A stretch of DNA of 64,000 bases from NCBI RefSeq assembly GCF_047675955.1, contig NC_132918.1, positions 87,807,139-87,871,138 on the forward strand, given 5' to 3'. The first letter of the stretch is position 1; every line of letters begins with the position of its first letter. The notes beneath the pieces are model-generated. The model saw only the letters and a list, made by a program, of their open reading frames with translations, searched no databases and was not told the origin of the DNA. A program made the position numbers and the translations under genes. Shown in pieces: positions 20,872 through 31,529 of the stretch. Source of the DNA: Chlorocebus sabaeus. Its lineage: Eukaryota; Chordata; Mammalia; Primates; Cercopithecidae.

Positions 20872-22384
20872 AATGTTTAAAAGGTTCTTATTATTTATCT
20901 TCCTCCTCTTTGAGCTACTCCAAGACAGTGCCCAAGTCTTATTGCTGTATCCTCTCAAGTATCCACAAAGCAAGACACGCTGTCAAATAAACTAAGGAAC
21001 CACGATAAACGTGGAGCCAAAATTTTCTAGGAAACATCAACAAAGACTGGAACAACTGGGCAGCTTCGAGGAATGACTGGCAAACTTGGGCGAAGTTTTA
21101 TCCCCCAGGCATCTGGAGTCGTGCCAGTGTACACAGATTCACTGTGGCCAAGGGTCAAGGGCAGGTTCTGCCAACAGGGGAAATGATCAGAAAGCAGAAC
21201 TGAGACAGACCAGTTCAGGGAGAGAAAATACGGAGCGAGACGCCTCCTTCATCCTTTCACCAGGATTCACACTCAGAGACACTGTTTAGGATGCACAGCA
21301 CCCATTTCCAAAATGCAGACCTATATGTATGGTCACTCTTCGATCGATGTAATTGCTACAAAAGCGAAGACACTGGAAAGAAAGGTTGTGAGGCAAAAGA
21401 ACGCCACAAGAAGCAAACAGCCCTTGTTTCAAAGCCGCAGGTTTTTGTTGGCTTTGCTTTTTGCTTGAACTGGCAGTCAGCAAAGAATTCTTAAATCTCT
21501 TCTAGCACTCAGCAGAACCACCCTTGCAACCTGTTTCATATACAGGTTCTAGAGGTCACTTCGTAGCAGAACATTTTAAAGGAGAAAAAAACAGAAGAGG
21601 GAGAAATAAGCAATTGCCTCAAACAAGGAAAACAGTCTCTTTACTTCAGAGTGAAAAGAAAAAATAGATTCAGTTTCTTGCATCTTTTTGAATCCAAAAG
21701 CAATACATACAGGAAATGTTAAACAATAAGAGCAAAATAAAAATCAATGTCCATTTGTTAGCACGGCTAACGTAATTTGGAGATGGACGACTGCCAGAAG
21801 CAGGTGAAGACCAGTTGTCTGGCAAGTTCTCCAATTTTGCCCTAGAATTTTCAGAACGAGTTCCCCACCACTGACCCCCACTTCCCGTCACTTTAACCAA
21901 GATGCCCCCCATCCTCTGTCTGTAACAGTCTCGCTGCATTTCCAAATTACTCCAGGTTTTCCTGTTCCTACCTTCATGACTTCCTGGAAATCCAGATTCT
22001 TAAAAGTGCTTTTTAAAATATCCCATCATCTTTCATTTCTGTTAACTACTTTTCTTTCTCCCTATCACTGCCCTAAATCCAGTCTTCAGTTCTCTCTCTC
22101 TCTCTGAGACCATTTTCATGGCCTTTGACCTGGTTTGTATTTAGTATATTGACTCTTTGATCCCTCTTCCATATAGTCCCAGCATTATAAATGGACAAAT
22201 GAATGAAAGCGATCTAGACTCCTTAACCTGGCCTTTGAGACCAACCACACCCACCAACCACGCTGCCCCTCTAGGGTCTCCTCCCACTTCAGGACCCCTC
22301 ACTCCACATCTCCACACCAACCAACAGTCATTCCATCCCACGCTGACCCTGTAAGAATTTAACACTCCTTTCTCTTTAGGAGGC
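20872..22384. other. no recognised feature
   Basis: About 1.5 kb without a recognisable repeat apart from a short TC run near 22093-22107. Short open frames on both strands lack domains. Confidence 0.4.
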
Positions 22385-22632
22385 ACTTCTGTGACCAGTG
22401 CTTTTTCACACTAAGGTAGCATTTAACATAAGGTAACTTTTATCATCGGACACCTGCGGCGTTTCAGCTCGCCACTCACCGCAGATTTAACCATGTCTTA
22501 TCCATAATGCCTTATTGTGCCCCTAAGTACCCATCATGGGACAAAATAGGGATTACAACAATAGCAGTGGTGTTCCCACCTGAGTGTCACTCAACGAATG
22601 CACACTGAATGTGTAAATGAATCAATGACCCA
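22385..22632 (+). mobile_element. possible LINE-2 3' end
   Basis: CACTTCTGTGACCAGTGCTTTTTC, CACTAAGGTAGCATTTAAC and, at the end, ACTCAACGAATGCACACTGAATGTGTAAATGAATCAATG resemble the L2 3' part and its GAATGAATGAA end. Diverged. Confidence 0.45.
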
Positions 22633-23117
22633 AACAGAAAAATAGCTGGAAATATTTATGTTGCACTATGCTAGATGTTCCACATACATCTCTGGTGTTT
22701 TTGTTTTTGTTTTTTTAATTCTCAAAAGACTTACAGGTACAGGTGCGCCTTGTTTGATGGTGCATTGCTTGATTGTGCTTCTCAGATAGTTGTGATTTTT
22801 ACCGATGGAAGGTCTGTGGCAATCCTACATCAAGCCAGTGAATATCATTTTTCCGATAGGAGGGTTCACGTGCGTCTCTGTGTCACATTATGGTCATTCT
22901 CTTAATCTTTCAAATGTTTTCATTGTTATTATACGTCATGGTGATCTGTGATCTCTGATGTTACTATTGTAATTGTCTTGGAGCACCAGGAATCACATCC
23001 ATAGTGTGTTCTGACTGCTCCACAACCAGCTGTTACCCCAGCTCTCTTCCTCCCCGTGGGCTTCCCTATTCCTCGAGACATAACAACTTTGAAGTTAAGC
23101 CAGTGAATAATCCTACA

Positions 23118-24098
23118 GTAGCCTCTAAGTGTTCAAGTGAATGGAAGAGTCACATGTCCTTCACCCTAAGTTGAAAGACAGAAATAGTTAAGCTTAGTGA
23201 GGAGAGCATGTCAAAAGCTGAGATGAGCTGAAAGGCAGGCCTCTTGTGCCTAAGAGCCAAGCTGTGGATGCAAAGGAAAAGTTATTGAAGGAAATTAAAA
23301 GTGCTACTGCAGTGAACACATGAATGATAGCAAAGTTAAACAGCATTGTTGTTGATATCGGGAAAGATTTACTGGTTTAGATAGAATACCAAAAGCCAAT
23401 GTCCAATCCAGAGCAAGGCTCCAACTCTCTTCAATTCTCTGAGAGCTGAGAGGTGATGAAGCTGCAGAAGAAAAGTTTGAAGCTAGCAGAAGCTGGCTCA
23501 TGAGATTTAAAAAAATAAGTCATCTCTGTAACATAAAAGTACAAAGTGAAGCCACCAGTGCTGCCGTGGAAGCTGCAGCAAGTTATCCAGAGGCTCCAGC
23601 TAAAATAACGCATGAAGGTGGCTATAGTAAACAACAGCGTTTCGATGGAGATGAAACCGTCTTGTATTCAGAGAAGATGTCAATGCAACTTTCATAGTTT
23701 AAGAGAAGTTAATGCCTGGCTTCAAAACTTCAAAGGGCAGGCTGACTCTCTTGTCAGGAGCTAATGCAGCTGGTGACTTGAAATGGAAGCCTATGTCCAT
23801 TTACCATTCCGAAAATCCTAAGGTCTTTAAGAATTACGCTAAATCTACTCTGCCTGTGATCGACAAATGGAAATGCAAAGGCTAGATGACAACACATCTG
23901 TTGACAGCATGGCTTACTGAATACTTTAAGCCCACAGTTGAGACCCACTGCTCAGAAAAAAAGATTCTTTTCAAAATAGTTCTGCTCACTGACAATGCAC
24001 TTGGTCACTCAAGAACTCTGAAGGACATGTACAATACAATTAATGTTGTTTTCATGTCTGCTGATACAACATCCATTATGCAACTCATGTACCAATGA
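23118..24098 (+). pseudogene. Tigger1 transposase pseudogene (5' half)
   Basis: Relic of the Tigger1 transposase, which would bind the element's inverted repeats through an N-terminal CENP-B-type DNA-binding region and cut and paste it with a DDE catalytic domain. The start codon is destroyed: the family's ATG-GCC-TCT-AAG appears as GTA-GCC-TCT-AAG at 23118. Recognisable pieces in order are LSEESMSKAE, a KEIKSAT-like segment, the ASYPEAPAKI and GGYSKQQRFDGDET blocks, TAWLTEYFKPTVET, then LLTDNALGHSRTL, which contains the second catalytic aspartate (DNAxGH). In-frame stops and frame changes occur throughout, e.g. after MSKAEMS. Just past TTSIMQLMYQ a stop and a large deletion remove the rest, including the third acidic residue. 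It cannot encode an active enzyme. Confidence 0.88.
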
Positions 24099-24155
24099 GT
24101 AGTTCTGAAGTAAATGTGAAGGCTCAGATACTTATCAGCATTTCTTAGCAATGAA

Positions 24156-24456
24156 GTTTGTTTGTTTGTTTTTCCAAGATGGAGTCTTGCTCTGTTGCCC
24201 AGAGCTGGAGTGCAGTGGCGCGATCTTGACTCACTGCATCCTCCACCTCCCAGGTTCAAGCAATTCTCCTGCCTCAGCCTCGCCAGTAGCTGGGACTACA
24301 GGCGCCCGCCACCACGCCCAGCTAATTTTTGTATTTTTAGTAGAGACGGGGTTTCACCACGTTGACCAGGCTGGTCTCGAACTCCTGCCATCATGATCTG
24401 CCCTCCTCGGGCTCCCAAAGTGCTGGGATTACAGGTGTGAGCCACCGTGCCCAGTC
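24156..24456 (-). mobile_element. Alu (AluS-like), antisense, inside Tigger1
   Basis: GTTTGTTTG tail on the left, ATGGAGTCTTGCTCTGTTGCCC, CAGTGGCGCGATCTTGACTC, GTAGAGACGGGGTTTCACC and a GAGCCACCGTGCCCAGT end. CAATGAAGT before and CAATAAAGT after are a decayed target-site duplication within the Tigger1 3' UTR (the consensus has CAATAAAGT). Confidence 0.95.
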
Positions 24457-24828
24457 AATAAAGTATTTTGAAATTAAGATATGTACATTTTTAGACAAAA
24501 TGCTACTGTACACTTAATACAGTATAGGGTAATGGGAAATAAAAAATTTGTGTGATTCACTTTCTAGTAATGGTGTAGAAATGAACCCACAATATCTTTG
24601 AGGTATGCCTCTATGCAGTATCATCTCCATTTTACAAATAAGGAAACTGAAGCTCCAGTTTCTAAAATCAGAGTCAAAACATAGAAGTGCCAGGATTCAG
24701 TACTAGGTCCATGTACTCTAGAACCCATTCTCTTGATGACTAACCTCCTCTCCACTTTCCCCCTCCTTTTCTACCTCTCCATTTACAGGATAGAAAATGA
24801 AGCTTCAAAGAAGCTATAAAGCAAGACA

Positions 24829-25132
24829 GGCTGGGCATGGTGGCTCCTGCCTGTAATCCCAGCACTTTGGGAGGCCAAGGTGGGAGATTACCTGAGGTCA
24901 GGAGTTCAAGACCAGCCTGGCCAACATGGCGAAACCCCGTCTCTACTAAAAATACAAAAATTAGCCAAGTGGTAATCTCAGCTATTCAGGAGCTGAAGCA
25001 GGAGAATCACTTGAACCCAGGAGGCAAAGGCTGCAGTGAGCTGAGATCGTACCACTGCACTTCAGTCTAGGTAATGAAGCAAGACTGTCTCAAAAAATAA
25101 ATAAAAAATTAATAAATAAGAAAATAATAGTA
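24829..25132 (+). mobile_element. Alu (AluS-like), sense, with small right-arm deletion
   Basis: GGCTGGGCATGGTGGCTC start and a normal left arm with ACCTGAGGTCAGGAGTTCAAGACC. The right arm lacks about 20 bp after TTAGCCAAG. The tail is AAATAAATAAA-like. A perfect 13-bp duplication, ATAAAGCAAGACA, flanks it at 24816-24828 and 25133-25145. Confidence 0.95.
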
Positions 25133-25319
25133 ATAAAGCAAGACAAAGGCAGAATCAGAGACCTACATGCTGTCATGTTTCCAAAGTTCAGAATAAAATC
25201 AACCAGGAGGAGACTCTGACTGCATTCAGAGGGGATGCTCTGGTCTTCTTAGAGGTCTGTTTGAGGCAGTAAGATACAGTCCTTTGCCCACAGACTCTAA
25301 CACTAGACCCGGAGACTCC

Positions 25320-25450
25320 ACACTTAGGTTTAAAATCCAGCTGCAATTCTTTTAACTATGTCACTTCACTCCTCTAAATTTCAGTTTTCCCATGAGTTAA
25401 ATGAGAATCACAATACCTATCCTACCAGATTGCTATAAGGTGAAATAAGG
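25320..25450 (+). mobile_element. MIR element
   Basis: AAATCCAGCTGCAATTCTTTTAACTATGTCACTTCACTCC, TTTCAGTTTTCCCATGAGTTAAATGAGAATCACAATACC and TGCTATAAGGTGAAATAAGG follow the MIR order (AGCTGTGTGACC, TCAGTTTCCTCATCTGTAAAATG, GTTGTTGTGAGGATTAAATG). Confidence 0.6.
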
Positions 25451-25469
25451 AAACGGGGGAAATTAGGCA

Positions 25470-25562
25470 GTAAGCACCATGAGGATGAGACCCAGCTAAT
25501 CTTTTTCGTGGCTCTACCTCAGCACCTGGCATTGCCCTTGCATGTTTTCTGAAATTTGAATC
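25470..25562 (+). mobile_element. possible LINE-2 3' end
   Basis: AGCACCATGAGGATGAGACCCAG...TACCTCAGCACCTGGCATTGCCCTTGCATG resembles the L2 tail (GCTCCATGAGGGCAGGGAC...CAGCGCCTGGCACATAG). Short. Confidence 0.4.
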
Positions 25563-25569
25563 ACAGGGG

Positions 25570-25873
25570 TTGTTTGTTTTTGTTTTTCTCTCTTAAGACA
25601 GTCTTGCTCTGTCACCCAGGCTGGAGTGCAGTGGTGCAATCTCAGCTCACTGCAACCTCTGCCTCCCAGGTTCAAGCGATCCTCCTACCTCAGCCTCCCG
25701 AGTAGCTGGACTCCAGGTGCACTCCACCAACCCCAGCTAATTTTTGTATTTTTTGTAGAGGTGAAGTTTCACCATGTTACCAAGGCTGTTCTTGAACTTG
25801 TAGACTTAAGCAATTTGCACATCTGGGCCTCCCAAAGTGTTGGGATTACAGGTGTGAGCCACTGTGCCGGGCC
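25570..25873 (-). mobile_element. AluJ-like, antisense
   Basis: Diverged antisense Alu: TAAGACAGTCTTGCTCTGTCACCC, CAGTGGTGCAATCTCAGCTC, AGCGATCCTCCTACCTCAGCC (an AluJ-type reading), TTTTTGTATTTTTTGTAGAG and a GAGCCACTGTGCCGGGCC end. Confidence 0.92.
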
Positions 25874-26861
25874 AAATTACAGCCATTTTAAGTTTTTCTC
25901 TTATGTACTTATTATCTTCTGTCTGTTTGAGATCTAAGCATAGTAACTGATTTAAAAAGAAAAATAATAACAATGATGATGACATTATTATTACCCTAAA
26001 ACATAAGCAAAGGAAAAAATGATCACATACTACAGTCAGCAAACAAGAAAAAAAAGGACTTGTACTTCATTATAGCTGCTATGACTGCATACTTTTCACA
26101 ATAAAAGAGACTGAAAGGTAGAAAAAAGAAAGGCAAGCAGAAATATGAATAAATAGATTAAGAAACCCAGCTGATATTCTAACTGTCTAATCAAAAACAA
26201 CAGGCCCTGCAAAATAAATTGAAAGATCTGCTCAGAGAGAAGCAATTGAAAGCTCAAACTGAACAGTCTCGGCAATTTGTGGGAGAAGGGAGATTCTGAA
26301 ATGGGATAATGTAAGAACAAAGAACAAAGCATTTTTATCTGGCTCCCAAACAATTAAATGAACCTGCGAATTCCATGTGGAAGATGAGCTTTAAAGAACT
26401 GCAGTCATGTCAAAGGAACATTCAAAGTCAGCCAGAATTCATTAGATGCCAGAGGAGAAACAGCTACAGATTTCTAAACAGGCATCTCCAACCCAAGCCA
26501 GAAGGAGCCCAGGGCAGCCTAGAGCTGCTGGAGACTCAAAGAGAAACCACTCTTTTATCCCTTTCAGCGTGCGCATCTTGCCCAACCACTGGACCCGGTT
26601 CCTCCCGTAGGCACGACTAGTCCACATGTGTGAAATTACAGCAATTAGGCTAAAGAGAAAAAAACCCTGGTTGTGGGTTAGGAAGGCATATGATCAATCC
26701 TGACTGTCTTCCACGTAGACAGGGAGGAAGATTCTTTAAGATTCCTCCTTCTGAGACCATCTCATCTGTGACATGGGACAAAGGTGGAAACACGCTGCAC
26801 GAGGAATTCAGTTCATAAGTCAATGGACCTGGCAAAATCACATATAATAAAAGTGGCCTTA
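25874..26861. other. no recognised feature
   Basis: AT-rich sequence between two Alus. An 81-codon plus-strand open frame (26375-26620) has no domain I can recognise. Confidence 0.4.
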
Positions 26862-27180
26862 GGCCGGGCGTGGTGGCTCATACCTGTAATCCCAGCACTT
26901 TGGGAGGTTGAGGTGGGTGAATCACCTGAGGTCAGGAGTTCGAGACCAGCCTGGTCAACATGGAGAAACCCTGTGTCTACTAAAATTATAAAAATTAGCC
27001 GAGCGTGGTGGTGCATGCCTGTAACCCCAGCTACTGGAGAGGCTGAGGCAGGAGAATCGCTTGAACCCAGGAGATGGAGGTTGCGGTGAGCCGAGATCGC
27101 ACCATCGCACTCCAGCCTGGGCAACAAGAGTGAAACTCTGTCTCAAAAAACAAAACAAAACAAAACAAAACAAATCAAAC
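26862..27180 (+). mobile_element. Alu (AluS-like), sense
   Basis: GGCCGGGCGTGGTGGCTCATACC start, ACCTGAGGTCAGGAGTTCGAGACCAGCC, right arm TTAGCCGAGCGTGG with AGATCGCACCATCGCACTCC, and a tail of AACAA units (27146-27172). Confidence 0.95.
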
Positions 27181-28440
27181 CAAAAACAGTGGTGGCAGAA
27201 ATCTGTAAATTCACTGAAAAGGTAAGGCTGACATGTTTTAATGCCTATATCATAAGAGACACATGGGACCTGAGGCCAAAAAAGAGAACAGACTTATGTC
27301 TCCCATCAGTCAGCTCCCTGCCCCTCAGGACACTGCCTCATGGCTGGGGCTCCCAACCCCATGTCGCCAGCACCATTTCCACTGCTCTCTCTCAATGTTT
27401 TCCAAGTCACATTCCTGGAATTTAAAGGACTGAAATATAACGTCATATTATAATTCCTATCGGAATCCTAGAGATGTCTGAAGATCAATACATCAAAACA
27501 AATGTGATCGCACCATGCAAACAACAAAGTATTTTACTAATAATGTTATTCCTTTGACAAGCTGTGAACTTCTGCAGATCAGGATTCACACTTCCCCCTC
27601 GGCATTTCTAGTATTTAATACTGAATACCTCTCATACTTTCTAGGAACTCAAAAAATGGACAGATAGACAGACGGAGCTACGAATCAACCAGCCCTGAAC
27701 GTGCAGTCTATTGCAGGTTATAAAGGACACAAGGTATGTCCCCAGGCCTGTCATTTAACGGCTCACAATCTACTTGGAGAGGATATCCTCCCAGGAAGAC
27801 GACAGTGTCCAAGACAATATACCTCTATTTGCAGGTATACAGGTACTGCAATAAAGGCTCTATTTACAGCGTACAAACCATGGAACAATCTGTGAGCTGG
27901 AATCATCCACAAAGGATTCCTGCACACCGTGAGAATTTTATCATACAAAATGGAAAAACCTGGGTGCCAGAAAAGCTCTTAGGAATCAGTTAGTCAACTT
28001 CCTGATTTTAAGGTTGAGAAAACTAAGTCTTTGGTAGGGGTTCATGTGTGCTGGGCTCACAGAGCAACTGCCACAGCAAAGCCATGCTGGCCGACTCCAA
28101 CATCATCATCACAAAGCCCGCAGACCCAGAGGGATCCCAACCCATCCCTGAGCAGTACTGCGCAACACAGAGCAAATCGTGTTTCATCTCAATGAGCAGA
28201 GCAGCAACACAAGCCTGACAGAAATATTCACTCCCAAATCATGTATTAAGCACCATGAGGAAAAATGCTAGACGGCACTGGAAGAGTGGACACACAGAGA
28301 TACATGCATACTCTCGTATCTTTCACTGTCTCTCCATCTCTCCCTCCTGTCAAACCACCCCCACCCCCGACATGGTTGCTGCCCACAATAGAGCCGAGAC
28401 AGTGCCGGATGAGGAGCGGGGGAAGAAGACAGCACTTTTG
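27181..28440. other. mostly unassigned; weak MIR and L2 hints
   Basis: Faint antisense L2-like text near 27740-27790 (GGCTCACAATCTACTTGGAGAGG) and antisense MIR-like text near 27995-28065 (TTAAGGTTGAGAAAACTAAG). Neither is long enough to call. No gene seen. Confidence 0.3.
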
Positions 28441-28712
28441 CTGTCAGATCCTAACTCAAATTTCACCTTCCCAGTAAGACCTCCCTCTTGGACCACTCTA
28501 TTTAAAGTTGTAACGCCATCCCTGCCCTAGCATCTAACATCCCACACATACATTTTTTTTCCTCTCTGCCCTGAGTAAAGCAACGGCTCTGGGCAATGAT
28601 CTGTGTGTTTCCTTCAGCACTTCATCCACAGCACCAAGCAAAGAGCCTCAGACATACTAGGTACTCAATAAAATGGCTTCTGGAAAGGACGAATCAACGA
28701 ATGAATAAAAAC
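28441..28712 (+). mobile_element. LINE-2 3' end
   Basis: CAAATTTCACCTTCCCAGTAAGACCTCCCTCTTGGACCACTCTATTTAAAG, ATCTGTGTGTTTCCTTCAGCAC and CAGCACCAAGCAAAGAGCCTCAGACATACTAGGTACTCAATAAAATGGCTTCTGG, then CGAATGAATAAA, follow the L2 3' UTR from the phospho-site-like CACCTTCC box to the tail. Confidence 0.68.
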
Positions 28713-29960
28713 AGAAATCAGAGGCGGCTTTGTGAAGAAGACACCACTGAAATCCCCTTTAAATGGATGGTGTTCAGAAAAAGGAGCCATTGACAAGAAC
28801 TGGGACCACAGTTAAACATCCCAGGTGAAAGAAACAGTAGGGAAAAGTATTCAGACGGGGAAGTGTGGGGCTGGAATAACACCAGTGAGGCGCTCCTTTG
28901 TCTGAAACGTAAGATGCATAAATGACACTAAAGCAGAAAGGATGCAGAATGAAGCCCAAAATGTGGAAAGCGTATAAGCAAGGGTGGAGGGCCACCGCTC
29001 ACTCTCAGGAGACCACCTTCGTGTCCCCACAATTACACAGGCCCTGTTAGAAAGCAGTTCAGGGAGGTGGGAAGTGGGGGGAGGTGGAGGATGATTCCTG
29101 AAAGCCAACGAATGCGGGACAGGCCTCCAAACTGGTGCCCACACGGCCAAGTAGTTTTCTGAGCCAAAAGCCTACCTCCTCTTCACTCTTGGCGATGTGC
29201 TGACCCACCCAGAAAAGCCAACAGGGTCTCCCCAGCACAGCAGAGCCGTGCTTTTCTACCTCCAGTTCAGATTCATGCCACGAACTGCCAGGCAGAAACT
29301 GACCCTGATGTAGAAGGCTCTTTTTAAAATGTGGGGGTTATTTTCTTTATTTATGTATGTATTTATTTTAACGGTGCAAAGACTGATCTGGGAAACAAGT
29401 ATATTTCAAAAGGAGAAAAGTCATTAACGTGCATAAAAAATAAAGGCAGTAGAATATTGATGGTGGCAATCTAAGAAAGCTGGTACAATGCACCTCGCCA
29501 ATTCACAGAAATTGAGAGAAAATAGAGTCCACATTGCAAATTAAATGGAGACAGTGTGGCTTTAGGATGCAAGCAATTGCTGAATATGCACAGACAGGCT
29601 GCACATGGTGCCAGCCCGCCCTGGGAGCCAGCTCTGCCAGCAGAGGTGGGAGACTTGATCAAGTCTTGAGAAAACGTAAGGACTGGGGCAACTTCCCCTC
29701 CTTATGTCCCTGTCTCAGAAGGCAACAATGTCTCCCCACTAATCCAGACACATCTGAAATAAATCCATAGACACCACAGAGGAACCCAACCAGGATTTTA
29801 GTGAGAAAGGTTTTAAATACCAATTCTATGGATTTATCTTCCTTTATTCTGTAAACAAAAGCAGAATGAGAAAATAAATAACATAAGCTGATGATTTCTA
29901 AAGTGTTAGAGTAGTTTTAAAAAAAGAGCATTAAACTAGAAACTAAAAGGCTGAACATCG
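28713..29960. other. no gene; G-rich tract and TTTA-rich tract
   Basis: At 29061-29096 four or more runs of two to six G lie close together (GGGAGGTGGGAAGTGGGGGGAGG region). At 29342-29370 the sequence is TTTA/TGTA rich. The rest is unassigned. Confidence 0.4.
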
Positions 29961-30064
29961 TTGCTGGTTTAGGTGGACACACAAGTGGCCTCAGGCAAAT
30001 CCCTGGACTTCTCCAGCTCTTAGATTCTCTTGGTGACCGCATCTTGGCTAAAATTAAATGGGAA

Positions 30065-30195
30065 TTATTCTAACAACCCTACAAGTTGATACTATTATTA
30101 ACCCAATTTTACAAAGTACTTTCTCCAAAGTCACAAAACAAGAGATGGAGCCAGGTATGCAAATCTGACTTCTGGGGCTCGGTTCTCAATCCTTC
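30065..30195 (-). mobile_element. MIR element, antisense
   Basis: TCTAACAACCCTACAAGTTGATACTATTATTAACCCAATTTTACAAAG...GTCACAAAACAAGAGATGGAGCCAGGTATGCAAATCTGACTTCTGGGGCTC follows the antisense MIR order (CACAACAACCCTATGAGGTAGG, CCATTTTACAG, GTCACACAGCTAG, GGCAGAGCTGGG). Confidence 0.6.
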
Positions 30196-30488
30196 AAGTT
30201 ACCATTTCCAAGTCCCCTGTGGTTCTAGTTCTGACCATCTATGTATTTATTCAGATAAAAAGGGCTAGAATTGCCAGCATCTATGTGCATCTAATTAGTA
30301 CCCAAGTGTCAGAGGAGACCCTGCTAAATGGTAGGAGAGAGCTGCATCCTCCTCAGTTGCCTAGAATAACAGTACAAAATCCTAAAGCCTTTTCCATAGC
30401 TATCCCCAAATTAGATCTGGGTCCTGTTCTGATAAGGTGTTTGGGAATGAAGCAGCAGCACAGTGACCTTTAACACAGACCCATTTTG

Positions 30489-30786
30489 GGCCGGGCATGG
30501 TGGCTCACTCCTGTAATCCCGGTACTTTGGGAGGCCGAGGCAGGTGAATCACCTGAGGTCAGGAGTTCGAGACTAGCCTTACCAACACGGAGAAACCCTG
30601 TCTCTACTAAAACTACAAAACTAGCCCAGTGTGGTGGCGCATGCCTGTAATCCCAGCTACTTGGGAGACTGAGGCAGGAGAATCACTTGAACCCGGGAGG
30701 TGGAGGTTGCTGTGAGCCAAGATTGCGCCATTGCACTCCAGCTTGGGCAACAAGAGCAAAACTCCGTCTCAAAAACAAAAACAAAA
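30489..30786 (+). mobile_element. Alu (AluS-like), sense
   Basis: GGCCGGGCATGGTGGCTCAC start, ACCTGAGGTCAGGAGTTCGAGAC, right arm with GATTGCGCCATTGCACTCCAGC and a CAAAAA-repeat tail. Short imperfect flanks CACAGACCC / CATAGACCC may be the target-site duplication. Confidence 0.95.
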
Positions 30787-31529
30787 ACATAGACCCGTGT
30801 CTATCATGACCATGTCTCTACTCTCCCCCCACCACAATCCATTACCATGCAAGGTGCAATGACAACATTATGATAAAAGTGTTTCAACAAACTGAGGCAA
30901 CAGGCCAAGTACAGCAAAGTCAAATATAATCATACAAGAGCCAAGCCCTGGTCTTGGGGCCAAAATGCTCAACGGTACAACGCTCAAGGAACATGGTTCA
31001 GCAACATTACATGAAACGAACGGTAAATTCAAATGTTTCAAGAGTGCGCTTTGGCGGCCAAGACTGTGTGAATGAAGCTGCATGAACAGAAGTAGACTGC
31101 CTGGAAGGAAATGTATCTGCTTTCATCTGTGCTGCTCTTACCACACCTGCTTCAACCAACATCCTGGAAGTTCTGCCAATACGGAGGAAGTGAGGTAAGG
31201 AAACGACAGACTGGATGACGATTTGAAGGAACTGGGAACATTCAGAAAGGAGGCCAGGAGCACCATCTTAAAACTTTAAAGCTCCCTCTCTCCTCTGAAA
31301 CATAAGTAGGATTGGATTCCATATTCATGTGAATTGTAGAATAATAGAGAAAGCAGGGAGACAAATTTGGGTTCAATAATAATAATTCTCAGAAAGCTGC
31401 CGCCCAAATATAGAAATTCACCTCTAGAAGAAGTAACTTCCTCAGGGTGCTGAAACAGATGCTGGGTGACCATTTAGAGGAGAGACTGAGGAGCTCAGGA
31501 GTCAAGATTTCATGATAAGACCAACGTAC
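30787..31529. other. no recognised feature
   Basis: No repeat or exon recognised. Short minus-strand open frames (30868-31083, 31276-31571) lack domains. Confidence 0.4.

Larger units (their letters stand above)
22740..24611 (+). mobile_element. Tigger1 DNA transposon (pogo/Tc1-mariner), internally deleted
   Basis: Begins CAGGTGCGCCTTG and ends CTTTGAGGTATGCCTC, decayed copies of the CAGGCATACCTC-type terminal inverted repeats. TA dinucleotides flank it at 22738-22739 and 24612-24613, the Tc1/mariner target duplication. The 5' UTR carries GGTCTGTGGCAATCCTACATCAAGC and TCATGGTGATCTGTGATCTCTGATGTTACTATTG as expected for Tigger1. The 3' UTR carries AGCATTTCTTAGCAAT...AAAGTATTTTGAAATTAAGATATGTACA. 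The C-terminal half of the transposase gene is missing. The interior is interrupted by an Alu at 24156-24456. Confidence 0.92.
22648..24745 (-). mobile_element. MIR element, antisense, split by Tigger1
   Basis: The left part (22648-22739) reads AATATTTATGTTGCACTATGCTAGATGTTCCACATACATC...TTTAATTCTCAAAAGACTTAC. The right part (24612-24745) reads TATGCAGTATCATCTCCATTTTACAAATAAGGAAACTGAAGCTCCAG. Joined across the Tigger1 they give one antisense MIR in the correct order, which shows that the transposon landed inside a pre-existing MIR. Confidence 0.65.

Noticed and set aside
22740..24611. Domesticated transposase gene (like the TIGD or POGK genes)
   Set aside because: The start codon is gone, several stops and shifts occur, and the C-terminal half of the catalytic domain is deleted. 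It is a dead element.
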